This document shows positions 9,069 to 18,723 of a DNA stretch of 64,000 nucleotides, piece by piece (positions within the stretch are counted from its first letter, which is position 1; every line of letters begins with the position of its first letter). Both the position numbers and the translations under genes were made by a program. Below the pieces are notes generated by a model. That model was given only the letters and a program-made list of their open reading frames with translations, made no database searches and had not been told where the DNA came from. This DNA is from Roseovarius bejariae (lineage in GTDB: Bacteria; Pseudomonadota; Alphaproteobacteria; Rhodobacterales; Rhodobacteraceae): NCBI RefSeq assembly GCF_009669325.1, contig NZ_SZWE01000001.1:1927501-1991500 (forward strand), read 5' to 3'.

Positions 9069-10769
9069 TTACTGCACCAGATAGGGTTTCGGTTTGTCGT
9101 GATGCGGCTCATGCGGGTCATGCGCCACCGGGAAATCCCCCATCAAGTAGGGGTGCATCCCTTGGTTCTTGAGGTTCTGAAGGAACTGCCCGAATCCGCT
9201 CAGGTCCGACATGCGCGGCACTTCGGCCAGACCACGCAGGTTTTGCTGCCCGATCTCGTCGATAATGGTTTGCAGCGGCTCCATCGGGGCCTCGATGAAC
9301 TCGGCCATGGTCCAGATGCGCACGCGCGCCTTCGTCCAGGGCGACCGCAAGACTTCCAGATACTTGCTTTCGATCTGTTGCAGGCGCGCGGCTTCGCGTC
9401 GGATGTCCGAGAAATTGGCGTTGGATTTGAACAGTGGCACGGCCCATGCCCCGGTAATGACCGAGATTTGCGCATTGGGGTCTTTTGCCAGATCCCACTC
9501 AAGCTTCTTGATGTGATCGCGCGGTCCCATCTGGAAGCACTGCCGTTCGCCGCGCGTATTCCAGATCAGGCTGGCAAGAAAGGCCCGCGGATTGTAATCG
9601 CGCAGGGCGGCGCTATCGCTCAGGGCACCGTTCATCACCGTTTGCCCGTCCGAAAATTCGGCCCTCTCAGGTGCAAACAAATGGCCATGCACCCGGGTGC
9701 TCGTGGCCTTGGCCAGCCACGTCTCGAAATTCTCGAAAAGATCGCTGAACCCTTGGAACACCGAATATTGTGCGCAGGTCAGGCCGTTCTCGCGCCCTTC
9801 CACGGGAAACCGGCTTTGCATCAGAAGGCCGGGCCGCCCGCGTGTGCGCCGTTCGACCGCCTTGGCGAAAATCCGGTCGATCTTGCCGGGGTTCGGCTCG
9901 GTCCGTTTCATGGCGCCTGATTTATCATTCAGGAAGGCATCGTACAGGCGATTGGCAAAAGGCCAGATCTTGCGCGCCACAAAGCAATCCGAACGGCGCA
10001 AAAGCTGTAGATGGTCATCGTAAAAGATGTGTGGCTTGCCCTGGTAATCGAACTTCGACAGAGTCAGGGACCGGCTTTCGATTTGTCGCGAATACTGCCG
10101 GGCGAGCGTCTGGAAATAGCTCTCGTCGGGGATCCAGACCTTCTTGAAGTAGCGGTCATATGTGTCCCGCTCAGGGTCCGACAGAATCGCCGACAGGGTT
10201 TGCCGGGTCAGACACCACCACTGGCTTCCCATATGCGGCACAATGCCGTTGGGGATACGCCGCTTGTAGCCGATGACGCGTTGCAGGGCGACATAGCGGT
10301 CGAACAGGTAGCGATGCTTGCGCCACGAAAACGGGAACCGCAGGGTGAATCGCTCATGGTCCAGCCCGCCGATTGTCCAAGGCACATCCGCCGTGGTGGC
10401 GGATTCGATGAAATCGGTCTGCGGGCGCGCGGCCAGGTGATCGATCAACTCCTGAACCGGACGCAACGGAAGACAGGACCCGGAGGCGAGGTAGACATGC
10501 CGAACCTGCGGGAATTCCTCCAGCATCACCTCCGCGGCACTTTGCGTCGCCGCCACAAGGCCCCATGTCCCCCATTCACAGCGATGTCGCTTGGAAAACC
10601 GCACGTCGGGCAAATCAGACAGGGATTTGACGAACGCATCATAGGCCGCCTTGGGCACCGATTTGTCGGCATGGATCACCAGCGGGCAACCGGCCGCCGC
10701 CCAATGGCGCGCCACCTGCTCGGCCCGGTCAAAGGCCGTATGCACCAGCATGATAATCCCGACACTCAC
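9069..10769 (-). CDS. GT14-type glycosyltransferase with long C-terminal domain
   Basis: A 566-residue protein. Residues 1 to about 290 resemble the core-2/I-branching beta-1,6-N-acetylglucosaminyltransferase (GT14) family: IIMLVHTAFDRAEQ at the start, CEWGTWGLV, YLASGSCLPLRP, GSQWWCL and WIPDESYFQTL. The remaining 270 or so residues form a second domain of the kind called DUF5928 in marine alphaproteobacteria; I cannot assign its function. The frame is open upstream to 11024, but that part overlaps the neighbour; the GTG at 10769, 17 bases after the upstream gene's stop, starts the conserved domain. A paralogue with the same motifs is at 44040-45617. Confidence 0.82.
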   Translation of the reverse strand: MSVGIIMLVHTAFDRAEQVARHWAAAGCPLVIHADKSVPKAAYDAFVKSLSDLPDVRFSKRHRCEWGTWGLVAATQSAAEVMLEEFPQVRHVYLASGSCLPLRPVQELIDHLAARPQTDFIESATTADVPWTIGGLDHERFTLRFPFSWRKHRYLFDRYVALQRVIGYKRRIPNGIVPHMGSQWWCLTRQTLSAILSDPERDTYDRYFKKVWIPDESYFQTLARQYSRQIESRSLTLSKFDYQGKPHIFYDDHLQLLRRSDCFVARKIWPFANRLYDAFLNDKSGAMKRTEPNPGKIDRIFAKAVERRTRGRPGLLMQSRFPVEGRENGLTCAQYSVFQGFSDLFENFETWLAKATSTRVHGHLFAPERAEFSDGQTVMNGALSDSAALRDYNPRAFLASLIWNTRGERQCFQMGPRDHIKKLEWDLAKDPNAQISVITGAWAVPLFKSNANFSDIRREAARLQQIESKYLEVLRSPWTKARVRIWTMAEFIEAPMEPLQTIIDEIGQQNLRGLAEVPRMSDLSGFGQFLQNLKNQGMHPYLMGDFPVAHDPHEPHHDKPKPYLVQ

Positions 10770-10786
10770 CCGTGACTGCCCTTTCC

Positions 10787-11797
10787 TCAGGCCCAGTTCC
10801 CCTTGGACATCAGTCCAAGAATTTCCAACTGGCGCCAGTTTATATATTTCTCCGACCATTTGCACCAAAGGTCGGGGTTGTCGCGAAGGCTTTCGGCATA
10901 GGCCTTGTATTCGATGCTTGCCGCATAATGTTCCCGGCGTTGCAATTCTTCTTCCGCTTTCGCAGTGAAAGTATCCAGAAACTTGGTGTGAAGCAAAATG
11001 CCACTGGCCTTTTCGCCGCCCCATTCGTCATACGTCAGGTTCAAACCCCTTGGCAAAAGCATGTGGGTCGAGCTGACATAAGCATTGCGCTTGTCCCATT
11101 TGACCAATGGCGTCTTGTTCAGGGCCGGGGCCTTCTTGGGGGTGTCATAGAAGAAAACCCTTGCCCGTGGCCCGCCTTGAATCCACAGGTTGCCGAAGGC
11201 CTTGTTCTTTTCGATGGTATAATTTCCGGGGTCAAACCACGAGGCAATCTCAAGCGGGTCCTGCCCAAGCTGATAAGGAACCGAGTCGATCCGCCCCTTG
11301 GGGTACATATCCAAAAGCATCGCCCCGAAGGACCGCACCTGCGAGGTGTCCAGCCAATCGGTCAGGGCCCGGATGGGCCGTGTGTCACAGAAGGGGTATA
11401 TGAAGAACTCATCAGGATCGACGACAAGCGTCCAATGCCCGTGGCCATACTTCCCTTGTAGCCAGTTCAGCCAATCAACACCGAAACGCGCCTTCTTGTA
11501 GCTGGCCTTGGTCGTCCAGAGCGAGACATCGTCCTGCGCGGCAAGGTACTCCCGCCCGCCGTCCTGGCTGTCGTTGTCGACCATGATGAAATGCGACACG
11601 CCCAGATTGCGGTAGTATTTCATGAAATAGGGCAGGCGCACGTATTCGTCTCGGAAGGTTGAGAACAACAAGACATCACCGGGCCGGATTTTGGCCGTCC
11701 GGTCCTGCACTGGTAACAAGGAAAAATGCTTGCGCCACGCGCGCAGCTTGGCGCGTTTGCGTTTGAGCCGCATGCGATATGATTGCAACGGCCGCAC
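10787..11797 (-). CDS. GT2/GT92-like glycosyltransferase, copy 1
   Basis: A 336-residue predicted cytoplasmic glycosyltransferase of the Glyco_tranf_2_4 or GT92-like group. FSTFRDEYVRLPYFMKYYRNLGVSHFIMVDNDSQDGG at the N-terminus is typical: respond to a call, then move toward a nucleotide-sugar site. The metal-binding DXD is VDPDEFF near residue 127. The C-terminus ends ILGLMSKGNWA, almost identical to the next gene upstream, its tandem paralogue. Substrate unknown; context suggests a surface polysaccharide modified by the adjacent sulfotransferase. Confidence 0.82.
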   Translation of the reverse strand: MRPLQSYRMRLKRKRAKLRAWRKHFSLLPVQDRTAKIRPGDVLLFSTFRDEYVRLPYFMKYYRNLGVSHFIMVDNDSQDGGREYLAAQDDVSLWTTKASYKKARFGVDWLNWLQGKYGHGHWTLVVDPDEFFIYPFCDTRPIRALTDWLDTSQVRSFGAMLLDMYPKGRIDSVPYQLGQDPLEIASWFDPGNYTIEKNKAFGNLWIQGGPRARVFFYDTPKKAPALNKTPLVKWDKRNAYVSSTHMLLPRGLNLTYDEWGGEKASGILLHTKFLDTFTAKAEEELQRREHYAASIEYKAYAESLRDNPDLWCKWSEKYINWRQLEILGLMSKGNWA

Positions 11798-11931
11798 CGC
11801 TTAACCCTCATCTCTTGTCTTGTTTTTCATGCTCGAAGTTACCTCACCAGAGCTTAACACACTCTTGTGCGCACTTAAAAACGAACCGGCCTCAAGGACG
11901 GTATTGTTTATCGTTTCGAAACACCGCTCCG

Positions 11932-12954
11932 TCAAACCCAATTTCCCTTTGACATCAGGCCCATGGCCTCCAGTTGTCGCCAGCTTATGAACTTGGTCGA
12001 GGCCCGGCACCATAAATCCGGGTCGTCGATCAGGCTGTTGTAGTAGCCGTCGTAAAGGTCACTGTTCGCGAAATGCTCGCGACGGCGCTTTTCTTCGGCG
12101 GATTTCTCGACGACCACGTTCAGGAATTTGCTATGCAGCAGAATACCCGAGGCCATCTCGCCCCCGTCATCGGCATAAACGCGGTTTAACCGCCGCGGCA
12201 ACAGCGAATGGGTGGAGCTGACATAGGCGAACCGTCGGTTCCATTTGACCAGCGGGATTTTCCCCATGGTGGGGGCGCGTCGCGGCTCCCCCCCGAAAAA
12301 GCACCGGGCGCGCACGCCGCCCTGAATCCACAGGTTCTGTAAATCCGGCTTGCGTTGGATCATGTAATTCCCGCCATCGAACCAGCACAGCGCCGCAAAG
12401 GGATCATCGCCCGCCTGATATGGATGCGCGCTCAATTTCCCCTTGGGGTACATGTCCAGCATAAGCGCCCCGAAGGATGTGCGGCCTTGCCGATCCAGCC
12501 ATTCGGTCAGGGCGGGCAGGGGGCGCGTGTCGTGATGCGGGTAAATGAAAACCTCATCGGCATCGAGGGTCAGGCACCAATGCCCATGCGCATAGCGCGC
12601 CTGAAGTGCCGTCATCCAATCCATCCCGAAGCGCGACAGCTTGTAACTCTGTGGCGTCGTCCACAGTGAAACATCGGGCTGCTCGGCCAGAAATTCGCGC
12701 GTCCCATCATCGCTGTCGTTCTCAACGAACAGGAAATGCGCGACACCCAAGCGCCGGTGATGGTCCAGAAAATGCGGCAAGCGCATCATCTCGTTGCGGA
12801 CCGTGACCGCGCCAAGAATATCGCTCTTTTCAATCTGTTCCGTTCGATTGACGATACAACGCAACTGGGGCCGCTTGCGCAAGGCCCGGAACAACAGGCG
12901 GCGGCGTTTCCACCGCAGCCTGTAAGCCGTTATCGCATTGCTCAGTAAGTCCAT
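11932..12954 (-). CDS. GT2/GT92-like glycosyltransferase, copy 2
   Basis: A 340-residue paralogue of the preceding gene, sharing most landmarks in the same order: AVTVRNEMMRLPHFLDHHRRLGV, VENDSDDGTREFL, the DXD-type LDADEVFIYPHHDTRP, LMLDMYPKG, YVSSTHSLLPR and the C-terminal LMSKGNWV. The two genes point the same way, separated by 134 bases, and look like an old tandem duplication that has diverged. The 134-base gap holds no ORF. Donor and acceptor sugars cannot be told from the sequence. Confidence 0.82.
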   Translation of the reverse strand: MDLLSNAITAYRLRWKRRRLLFRALRKRPQLRCIVNRTEQIEKSDILGAVTVRNEMMRLPHFLDHHRRLGVAHFLFVENDSDDGTREFLAEQPDVSLWTTPQSYKLSRFGMDWMTALQARYAHGHWCLTLDADEVFIYPHHDTRPLPALTEWLDRQGRTSFGALMLDMYPKGKLSAHPYQAGDDPFAALCWFDGGNYMIQRKPDLQNLWIQGGVRARCFFGGEPRRAPTMGKIPLVKWNRRFAYVSSTHSLLPRRLNRVYADDGGEMASGILLHSKFLNVVVEKSAEEKRRREHFANSDLYDGYYNSLIDDPDLWCRASTKFISWRQLEAMGLMSKGNWV

Positions 12955-13012
12955 TTTGTCCCGTGCTCAGCCACCTGCCGGATCACGGAATCATCCCGCC
13001 CGCAGCTGGCGT

Positions 13013-13906
13013 TTATTGCGCTGCCTTCTGTGCATGGACCACGTCATTCAAGTAGGCCCAAAGATCATCGCGCAGGTCGTCACGGCCCAGCGCGAAAGAT
13101 ACAGTCGCCTGTAGGAATCCCGCTTTCGAGCCACAGTCGAAGCGTTGCCCCTCAAACCGGAAACCATAGACTTCTTCACCGCTTTCACGCGCCTCGTCGA
13201 TGGCATCGGTCAGCTGGATTTCCCCACCGGCGCCGGGCTTCTTCTTGTTCAGATTGCGCAGGATCTGCGGCGTCAGGATATAGCGGCCAATCACGGCAAG
13301 GTTGGACGGTGCCGCGCCCGGCTGTGGTTTTTCCACCATGCCCTTTGTCGATACGATCCGGCCCATATCTTCCTTGATGTCCAGAACACCATAAGCCGAG
13401 GCCTTGTCCTCGGGCACTTCCATCGCGGCAACTATGTTGCTCTGGGTGTCTTCGAAAGCTTCGACCATCTGCGCAAGGCAGGATTTCTCGGCGGCAATCA
13501 CATCGTCGGGCAGGATCACGGCAAAAGGTTCGTTCGCGATCAGGCGACGCGCGCACCACACGGCATGCCCAAGGCCAAGCGGCTTGTGCTGGCGCACATA
13601 GGCAACGGCCCCGCTGTCCATGTTGGTGGCCTTCAGGATTTCCAGAAGGTCTTCCTTATCCTTCTTGCGCAACTCCTGTTCCAGTTGCGGTGCAATGTCG
13701 AAATAATCCTCAAGCGCACCCTTCCCGCGCGAAGTGACAAAGATGAATTCCTTGATACCGGCTTCGCGGGCCTCGTCGATGGCATATTGAACCAAGGGCC
13801 TGTCGACCAAGGTCATGATTTCCTTGGGCACCGATTTCGTCGCAGGCAGGAAACGTGTTCCCAATCCCGCTACAGGAAATATGGCTTTGGTTACTTTGTT
13901 TCGCAT
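13013..13906 (-). CDS. galU: UTP-glucose-1-phosphate uridylyltransferase
   Basis: A 297-residue nucleotidyltransferase that makes UDP-glucose from UTP and glucose-1-phosphate. The N-terminal GLGTRFLPATKSVPKEIMTLVDRPLVQY is the GalU signature with the catalytic Arg and Lys region; FAVILPDDVI carries the metal-binding Asp, and VEKP and GGEIQLTDAI complete the family pattern. UDP-glucose feeds exopolysaccharide, LPS core and glucan synthesis, which fits its place beside glycosyltransferases. Usual length. Confidence 0.96.
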   Translation of the reverse strand: MRNKVTKAIFPVAGLGTRFLPATKSVPKEIMTLVDRPLVQYAIDEAREAGIKEFIFVTSRGKGALEDYFDIAPQLEQELRKKDKEDLLEILKATNMDSGAVAYVRQHKPLGLGHAVWCARRLIANEPFAVILPDDVIAAEKSCLAQMVEAFEDTQSNIVAAMEVPEDKASAYGVLDIKEDMGRIVSTKGMVEKPQPGAAPSNLAVIGRYILTPQILRNLNKKKPGAGGEIQLTDAIDEARESGEEVYGFRFEGQRFDCGSKAGFLQATVSFALGRDDLRDDLWAYLNDVVHAQKAAQ

Positions 13907-14077
13907 TTACCCATACCTCACTGGTTCCGAACACTCGCCGGTTTTCTTCAACTCTTACCCAATGAAGGAAAAAGGTGAAGAAATTTGGTCAAAACTCGTA
14001 CCATTTTTTCTTTTTCTGGCGAATGCGCCACGACATCACAGGTCGCGCGCCGAAATATCGCCTGGAACGAGCCGACG

Positions 14078-14881
14078 CTACGCTGGCTTCAACTCAACCG
14101 TGGGCGAATAGGCGATGAAGAACGGGTTGGCATAACCGTCCTTGCCGTAGGTCAGCGGCGTGTGATCCTCAAAGCGCACCACTTTTCCGCCCGCGCCGTG
14201 CAGTACCGCATGCCCTGCGGCGGTATCCCATTCCATCGTACGGCCAACACGCGGATAGACATCCGCCTCGCCCGTCGCGATCAGGCAGAACTTGAGGGAC
14301 GAGCCCGCACTTTTCATATCTTTCACGGCGTATTTGTTGATGTAGTCGTCGGTGGCCTGATCTCGGTGCGATTTACTGGCAACCACCATCAGCGCGCCGT
14401 TGTCGGCATTCGATACCTCGATCGGCCGTACCACACCCATTGTGCCGGCCACGAAAGGGGCCACTTCTTCCGCCGCGCTGCCATCGGCCAGTGTCAGGAA
14501 CATACGATCACGCGCCGGGGCATAGACCACCCCGCGCGTCGGCACGCCGTTCTCGACAAAGGCGATATTGACGGTGAAATCGCCGCGCCGGTTGATGAAC
14601 TCCTTGGTGCCATCCAGCGGATCGACGATCAGAAAGGTATCTCCGGTCTTGCTGTGCGAACTGGCCTGTTCCTCGGTGATCAACAGAACATCGGGAAATG
14701 CCTCCCGAAGCCCCGCCGAGATCAGCGCATCGGCGGCTTCGTCGGCTTCGGTCACCGGGCTATCGTCGGATTTCACTTTCACGTCGAAATCATCGGCGTT
14801 GTAAATCTCCATGATCTTGTCACCGGCCTCCAACGCAAGACGGCGCATCACATTTACCAATTTCTCGTAATCCAATGTCAT
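14078..14881 (-). CDS. cysQ: 3'(2'),5'-bisphosphate nucleotidase
   Basis: A 267-residue inositol-monophosphatase-fold phosphatase. It has DDSPVTEADEAAD, the first metal ligands in LITEE, DPLDGTKEFI (the Li-sensitive phosphatase signature) and WDTAAGHAVL. CysQ hydrolyses PAP, the by-product of PAPS-dependent sulfotransferases and a toxic inhibitor of RNases. Presence beside a sulfotransferase cluster is functionally coherent, although cysQ is also a general sulfur-assimilation gene. I chose the second ATG (14881) because GGAGA lies directly before it; the first ATG (14896) has no good RBS. Confidence 0.93.
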   Translation of the reverse strand: MTLDYEKLVNVMRRLALEAGDKIMEIYNADDFDVKVKSDDSPVTEADEAADALISAGLREAFPDVLLITEEQASSHSKTGDTFLIVDPLDGTKEFINRRGDFTVNIAFVENGVPTRGVVYAPARDRMFLTLADGSAAEEVAPFVAGTMGVVRPIEVSNADNGALMVVASKSHRDQATDDYINKYAVKDMKSAGSSLKFCLIATGEADVYPRVGRTMEWDTAAGHAVLHGAGGKVVRFEDHTPLTYGKDGYANPFFIAYSPTVELKPA

Positions 14882-15020
14882 TCTCCGGTTAACCATACTG
14901 CACAGCGCGACACACAGGCCGCATATTGCGGGATTGCTCGCCGCCCCTTATGATACTTGGGTAACGGGACAGCAAGAAACCTGTGCAAGAAAACCCATAG
15001 GCAGCCGGGCAGAAATTGAA

Positions 15021-15842
15021 ATGTTCCAGAACGTAAGGCCAAAATCCACGCTTCACTCGGCCATCGCCCTGGTCGAACTGATCTATCACGCCACCGTTCG
15101 CAGTGTTCGGAAATCCCACGGAAATGCTCTCTGGGCGATCGGAAGCAATATGTTGCAGGCGGTCATTTTCGTGCTGGCCTTCTACATCATGTTTTCGGTG
15201 CTCGGGCTCAAAGGGGCGCGGTTGCGTGGGGATTTCCTGCTCTACATGATGTCCGGCATTTTCCTGTTCCTGACACATGTAAAATCGATGGGTGCCGTTG
15301 CGGGGGCGGAAGGGCCGTCGTCTCCCATGATGCAACATGCTCCGATGAATACCATCATCTCGATCACCTCGGCGGCGCTGGGCACACTTTACATCCAGGT
15401 TCTCTCGCTCACGATGATCCTGTTTGTCTACCATGTGGGGTTTAAACCTTTCGAAGTCGAAGAACCCATCGCGGCTTTTGCCATGCTCCTGTTGTCATGG
15501 TTCACGGGCGTGGCCATCGGGCTGTGCCTTTTGGCGATCAAGCCCTGGTTTCCGACATTCGTGTCGATCTTCACCACGGTCTACCAGCGGGCCAACATGA
15601 TCGCTTCGGGCAAGATGTTCATCGCCAACAGTCTGCCCCCAACCATGCTGATGATGTTCGACTGGAACCCGTTGTTCCACACCATTGACCAGTGCCGCGG
15701 GTTCACGTTCGTCAACTACTTCCCGCGCAATTCCAATTGGGAATACCCGCTGTATGTCGGGATTGCCTTGCTGATGGTCGGCTTGATGGGCGAATTCTAT
15801 ACACGTCAATACGCCTCGGCCAGTTGGAACGCCCGCCGGTAA
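15021..15842 (+). CDS. KpsM/Wzm-like ABC-2 transporter permease
   Basis: A 273-residue polytopic membrane protein with about six hydrophobic segments in the ABC-2 arrangement used for capsular polysaccharide export (KpsM, Wzm). Landmarks include LIYHATVRSVRKSHGNALWAIG before the first segment and FDWNPLFHTIDQCRGFTFVNYFPR late in the protein; the NPLFHxID motif is typical of the family. The partner ATPase (KpsT/Wzt) and periplasmic KpsE/KpsD are not adjacent, so the permease is an orphan here. Start at 15021; upstream frame has no conserved sequence. Confidence 0.82.
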   Translation: MFQNVRPKSTLHSAIALVELIYHATVRSVRKSHGNALWAIGSNMLQAVIFVLAFYIMFSVLGLKGARLRGDFLLYMMSGIFLFLTHVKSMGAVAGAEGPSSPMMQHAPMNTIISITSAALGTLYIQVLSLTMILFVYHVGFKPFEVEEPIAAFAMLLLSWFTGVAIGLCLLAIKPWFPTFVSIFTTVYQRANMIASGKMFIANSLPPTMLMMFDWNPLFHTIDQCRGFTFVNYFPRNSNWEYPLYVGIALLMVGLMGEFYTRQYASASWNARR

Positions 15843-15855
15843 GCCCTTGTTTCGC

Positions 15856-15890
15856 GGTTTTTTCTTGGCAAAAATACCCGCCGCGCAGCG
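15856..15890. repeat. Rhodobacterales-type extragenic repeat, inverted copy
   Basis: Reverse complement contains CGGCGGGTATTTTTGCC followed by AAGAAAAA, sharing the core with copies at 23560-23592, 46634-46678 and 46867-46900. It lies between the convergent permease and alkB genes, where it could act in transcription termination. Confidence 0.5.
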
Positions 15891-15908
15891 ACCGCCCGAC
15901 AGGGCGGT

Positions 15909-16523
15909 TCAATCCACCACGCGACAGGTCAGATTGATCCGCCCGCCTTTCTCCAGAAGGGTCGATGATCCGAACCTGATCTTGTCCACTCCATGATAGG
16001 TCAAGCGCGCGTCTCCACCCATCACCACCACATCGCCCGATTGCAACCAGATCGACTCGGTCTTGCCGCCGCGTGTCGTGTTGCCGATCCGGAAAAGGCC
16101 CTCATCGCCCAGCGAAATCGACAACACAGGCCATGAAAAATCCGCCTCGTCCCGGTCTTGATGCATACCCATGCGGGCGCCCTCGCCATAGTAATTCACA
16201 AGGCAGCAATCCGGTGTACGCTCGCAGCTGACCAATGCCTGCCAGACCGCCAGCACCCGCTGCGGAATCGCGGGCCACTCCACCCCGTCGGGGTGTTGCG
16301 TGACATAGCGATAACCACTCTTGTCCGACATCCAGCCATATTTGCCCGCCGAGGTCATTTTAACCCGCATGGGTTTGCCATATGGGGTCATCGGCGAAAA
16401 CATCGGCGCGCGCGTTGCCACGTCTCGCAAATCTTCTACCAGGGCCGCTTGTGCGGGCCCGTCCAAGAACCCCCGATGGATTCGGAATCCACGTATTTCG
16501 ACAGTATCCATATCCATGACCAT
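15909..16523 (-). CDS. alkB: AlkB-type Fe(II)/2-oxoglutarate dioxygenase
   Basis: A 204-residue oxidative demethylase of alkylated DNA or RNA bases. The iron-binding HxD is in MGMHQDRDEADF, the distal His in LTYHGV, and the 2-oxoglutarate-binding Arg in RINLTCRVV at the extreme C-terminus. Also SISLGDEGLFRIG, typical of bacterial AlkB. The frame extends far upstream as an antisense artefact over dnaK; I start at the ATG at 16523, with in-frame ATGs at 16517 and 16511 as alternatives. Divergently transcribed from dnaK. Confidence 0.92.
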   Translation of the reverse strand: MVMDMDTVEIRGFRIHRGFLDGPAQAALVEDLRDVATRAPMFSPMTPYGKPMRVKMTSAGKYGWMSDKSGYRYVTQHPDGVEWPAIPQRVLAVWQALVSCERTPDCCLVNYYGEGARMGMHQDRDEADFSWPVLSISLGDEGLFRIGNTTRGGKTESIWLQSGDVVVMGGDARLTYHGVDKIRFGSSTLLEKGGRINLTCRVVD

Positions 16524-16588
16524 GGCAGATTCGTTGAAAATATGCCCGCGATTAACCCCAAAATTGCAGAATCTGAGCCCTCCAAGCG

Positions 16589-16618
16589 CTTGCAGGTCAA
16601 CAGACCCCTGCCTATATA
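16589..16618 (+). promoter_or_regulatory. Sigma-32 type promoter of dnaK
   Basis: CTTGCA (16589-16594), a 16-base spacer, then CCTATATA (16611-16618). This matches the alphaproteobacterial RpoH consensus CTTG-N16/17-CCTAT and lies about 110 bases before dnaK. No CIRCE inverted repeat is seen, so heat induction is most likely through RpoH. Confidence 0.75.
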
Positions 16619-16728
16619 CGCCACGAAGCGCGGGACGGGCCATGCCCTCCGCCTCGAAACCGGGGGCCTGATGCCGAAACGGGTCGGGCGTCCGCACAAT
16701 CGCCTTGAGATAGAAGGGATCGAAAAAC

Positions 16729-18648
16729 ATGTCCAAAGTCATTGGTATTGACCTCGGCACCACCAACTCCTGCGTCGCTATCATGGACGGTAGCCAGGCA
16801 CGGGTAATCGAAAACTCCGAAGGGGCACGCACCACGCCCTCCATCGTGGCCTTCACCGAAGATGAACGCCTCGTCGGCCAATCCGCCAAGCGGCAGGCCG
16901 TGACCAACCCCGAAAACACCGTCTTTGGCGTCAAGCGCCTGATCGGTCGTCGCAATGACGACAGCGATCTTGCCAAGGACAAGAAAAATATGCCGTTCAA
17001 CGTCATCGACGGCGGCAACGGCGATGCATGGGTCGAAGCCCGCGGTGAGAAATATTCGCCCAGCCAGATTTCGGCCTTCATCCTCGGCAAGATGAAAGAA
17101 ACCGCCGAAAGCTACCTTGGCGAAGAAGTGACGCAAGCCGTCATCACCGTCCCCGCCTACTTCAACGACGCCCAGCGTCAGGCGACCAAGGACGCCGGCA
17201 AGATCGCCGGGCTCGAAGTGCTGCGCATCATCAACGAACCAACCGCCGCGGCCCTCGCCTACGGTCTGGACAAGGAAGACACCCACACCATCGCGGTCTA
17301 TGACCTTGGCGGCGGTACCTTCGACGTCACCATCCTTGAGATCGACGATGGCCTCTTCGAGGTGAAATCGACCAACGGTGACACCTTCTTGGGTGGCGAA
17401 GACTTTGACATGCGCATCGTCAACTACCTTGCCGATGAGTTCAAAAAGGAAAACGGCGTCGACCTGACCAAGGACAAGATGGCCCTCCAGCGCCTGAAAG
17501 AGGCCGCCGAGAAAGCCAAGATCGAACTGTCCTCGTCCAGCCAGACGGAAATCAACCAGCCCTTCATCTCGATGGGCTCGGACGGTCAACCGCTGCACAT
17601 GGTCATCAAGCTGACCCGCGCCAAGCTGGAAAGCCTCGTGGGCGACCTGATCAAATCCTCGATGAAGCCTTGCCAGGCCGCATTGAAGGACGCGGGCCTT
17701 GCCGCCAACGAAATCGACGAGATCGTTCTCGTCGGTGGTATGACCCGTATGCCCAAAGTGGTCGAGGAAGTGACCAAGTTCTTCGGGAAAGAGCCGCACA
17801 AAGGCGTCAACCCCGATGAGGTCGTCGCCATGGGCGCCGCCATTCAGGCCGGTGTTCTGCAAGGTGACGTCAAGGATGTCGTCCTGCTCGACGTGACGCC
17901 GCTCAGCTTGGGTATCGAAACCCTTGGCGGTGTCTTCACGCGCCTGATCGACCGCAACACCACGATCCCGACGAACAAGTCGCAGATCTTCTCGACCGCC
18001 GAAGACAACCAGGGCGCCGTGACGATCCGCGTGTTCCAGGGTGAACGTGAAATGGCTGCCGACAACAAGCTGCTGGGTCAGTTCAACCTCGAAGACATCC
18101 CGCCGGCACCGCGCGGCATGCCGCAGATCGAGGTGACCTTCGACATCGACGCCAACGGCATCGTTTCGGTTTCCGCCAAGGACAAGGGCACCAACAAGGA
18201 GCAGAAGATCACGATCCAAGCGTCCGGTGGCCTGAGCGACGAAGACATCGAGAACATGGTCAAGGAGGCCGAGGAAAACGCCGAGGCCGACAAGGAACGC
18301 AAGGAATTGGTGGAAGCCAAGAACCAGGCCGAAAGCCTTGTTCACTCGACCGAGAAATCGCTTGAGGAACATAGCGACAAGGTTGACCCGACAACAGTCG
18401 AGGCGATCGAACTTGCCGTTGCGGCCCTCAAGGAAGACCTCGAAAAAGACGATATCACGGCTGAGAAAATCAAGGGTGGCATCCAGAACGTGACCGAAGC
18501 GGCCATGAAACTGGGCGAAGCCATCTACAAGGCGCAAGCGGAAGAAGCTGACGATGCCCCCGCTGGCGCCGATGAGGCCACCGGACCGGCCGATGACGAT
18601 ATCGTCGACGCCGACTTCGAGGACCTCGACGACGACAAGCGCTCGTAA
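16729..18648 (+). CDS. dnaK: Hsp70 chaperone DnaK
   Basis: A 639-residue Hsp70. The ATPase domain starts [39 protein letters not shown] and the linker [17 protein letters not shown] precede the substrate-binding domain. The C-terminus has the acidic [15 protein letters not shown] tail typical of DnaK. It folds and remodels proteins with DnaJ and GrpE (GrpE is not in the window). dnaJ follows 75 bases later, separated by a strong GC hairpin. Confidence 0.98.
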   Translation: MSKVIGIDLGTTNSCVAIMDGSQARVIENSEGARTTPSIVAFTEDERLVGQSAKRQAVTNPENTVFGVKRLIGRRNDDSDLAKDKKNMPFNVIDGGNGDAWVEARGEKYSPSQISAFILGKMKETAESYLGEEVTQAVITVPAYFNDAQRQATKDAGKIAGLEVLRIINEPTAAALAYGLDKEDTHTIAVYDLGGGTFDVTILEIDDGLFEVKSTNGDTFLGGEDFDMRIVNYLADEFKKENGVDLTKDKMALQRLKEAAEKAKIELSSSSQTEINQPFISMGSDGQPLHMVIKLTRAKLESLVGDLIKSSMKPCQAALKDAGLAANEIDEIVLVGGMTRMPKVVEEVTKFFGKEPHKGVNPDEVVAMGAAIQAGVLQGDVKDVVLLDVTPLSLGIETLGGVFTRLIDRNTTIPTNKSQIFSTAEDNQGAVTIRVFQGEREMAADNKLLGQFNLEDIPPAPRGMPQIEVTFDIDANGIVSVSAKDKGTNKEQKITIQASGGLSDEDIENMVKEAEENAEADKERKELVEAKNQAESLVHSTEKSLEEHSDKVDPTTVEAIELAVAALKEDLEKDDITAEKIKGGIQNVTEAAMKLGEAIYKAQAEEADDAPAGADEATGPADDDIVDADFEDLDDDKRS

Positions 18649-18667
18649 GGCGCCTGACGGGACCAAT

Positions 18668-18696
18668 GGGGCCGGTCCGAGTATTGGGCCGGCCCC
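18668..18696 (+). terminator. GC-rich hairpin between dnaK and dnaJ
   Basis: GGGGCCGG (18668-18675) pairs perfectly with CCGGCCCC (18689-18696) over a 13-base loop. No T-run follows, so it is more likely an attenuator or mRNA-processing and stability hairpin that lowers dnaJ relative to dnaK than a full terminator. Confidence 0.5.
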
Positions 18697-18723
18697 GCGT
18701 GTTCCATAAAAAGGAGATCCCCG

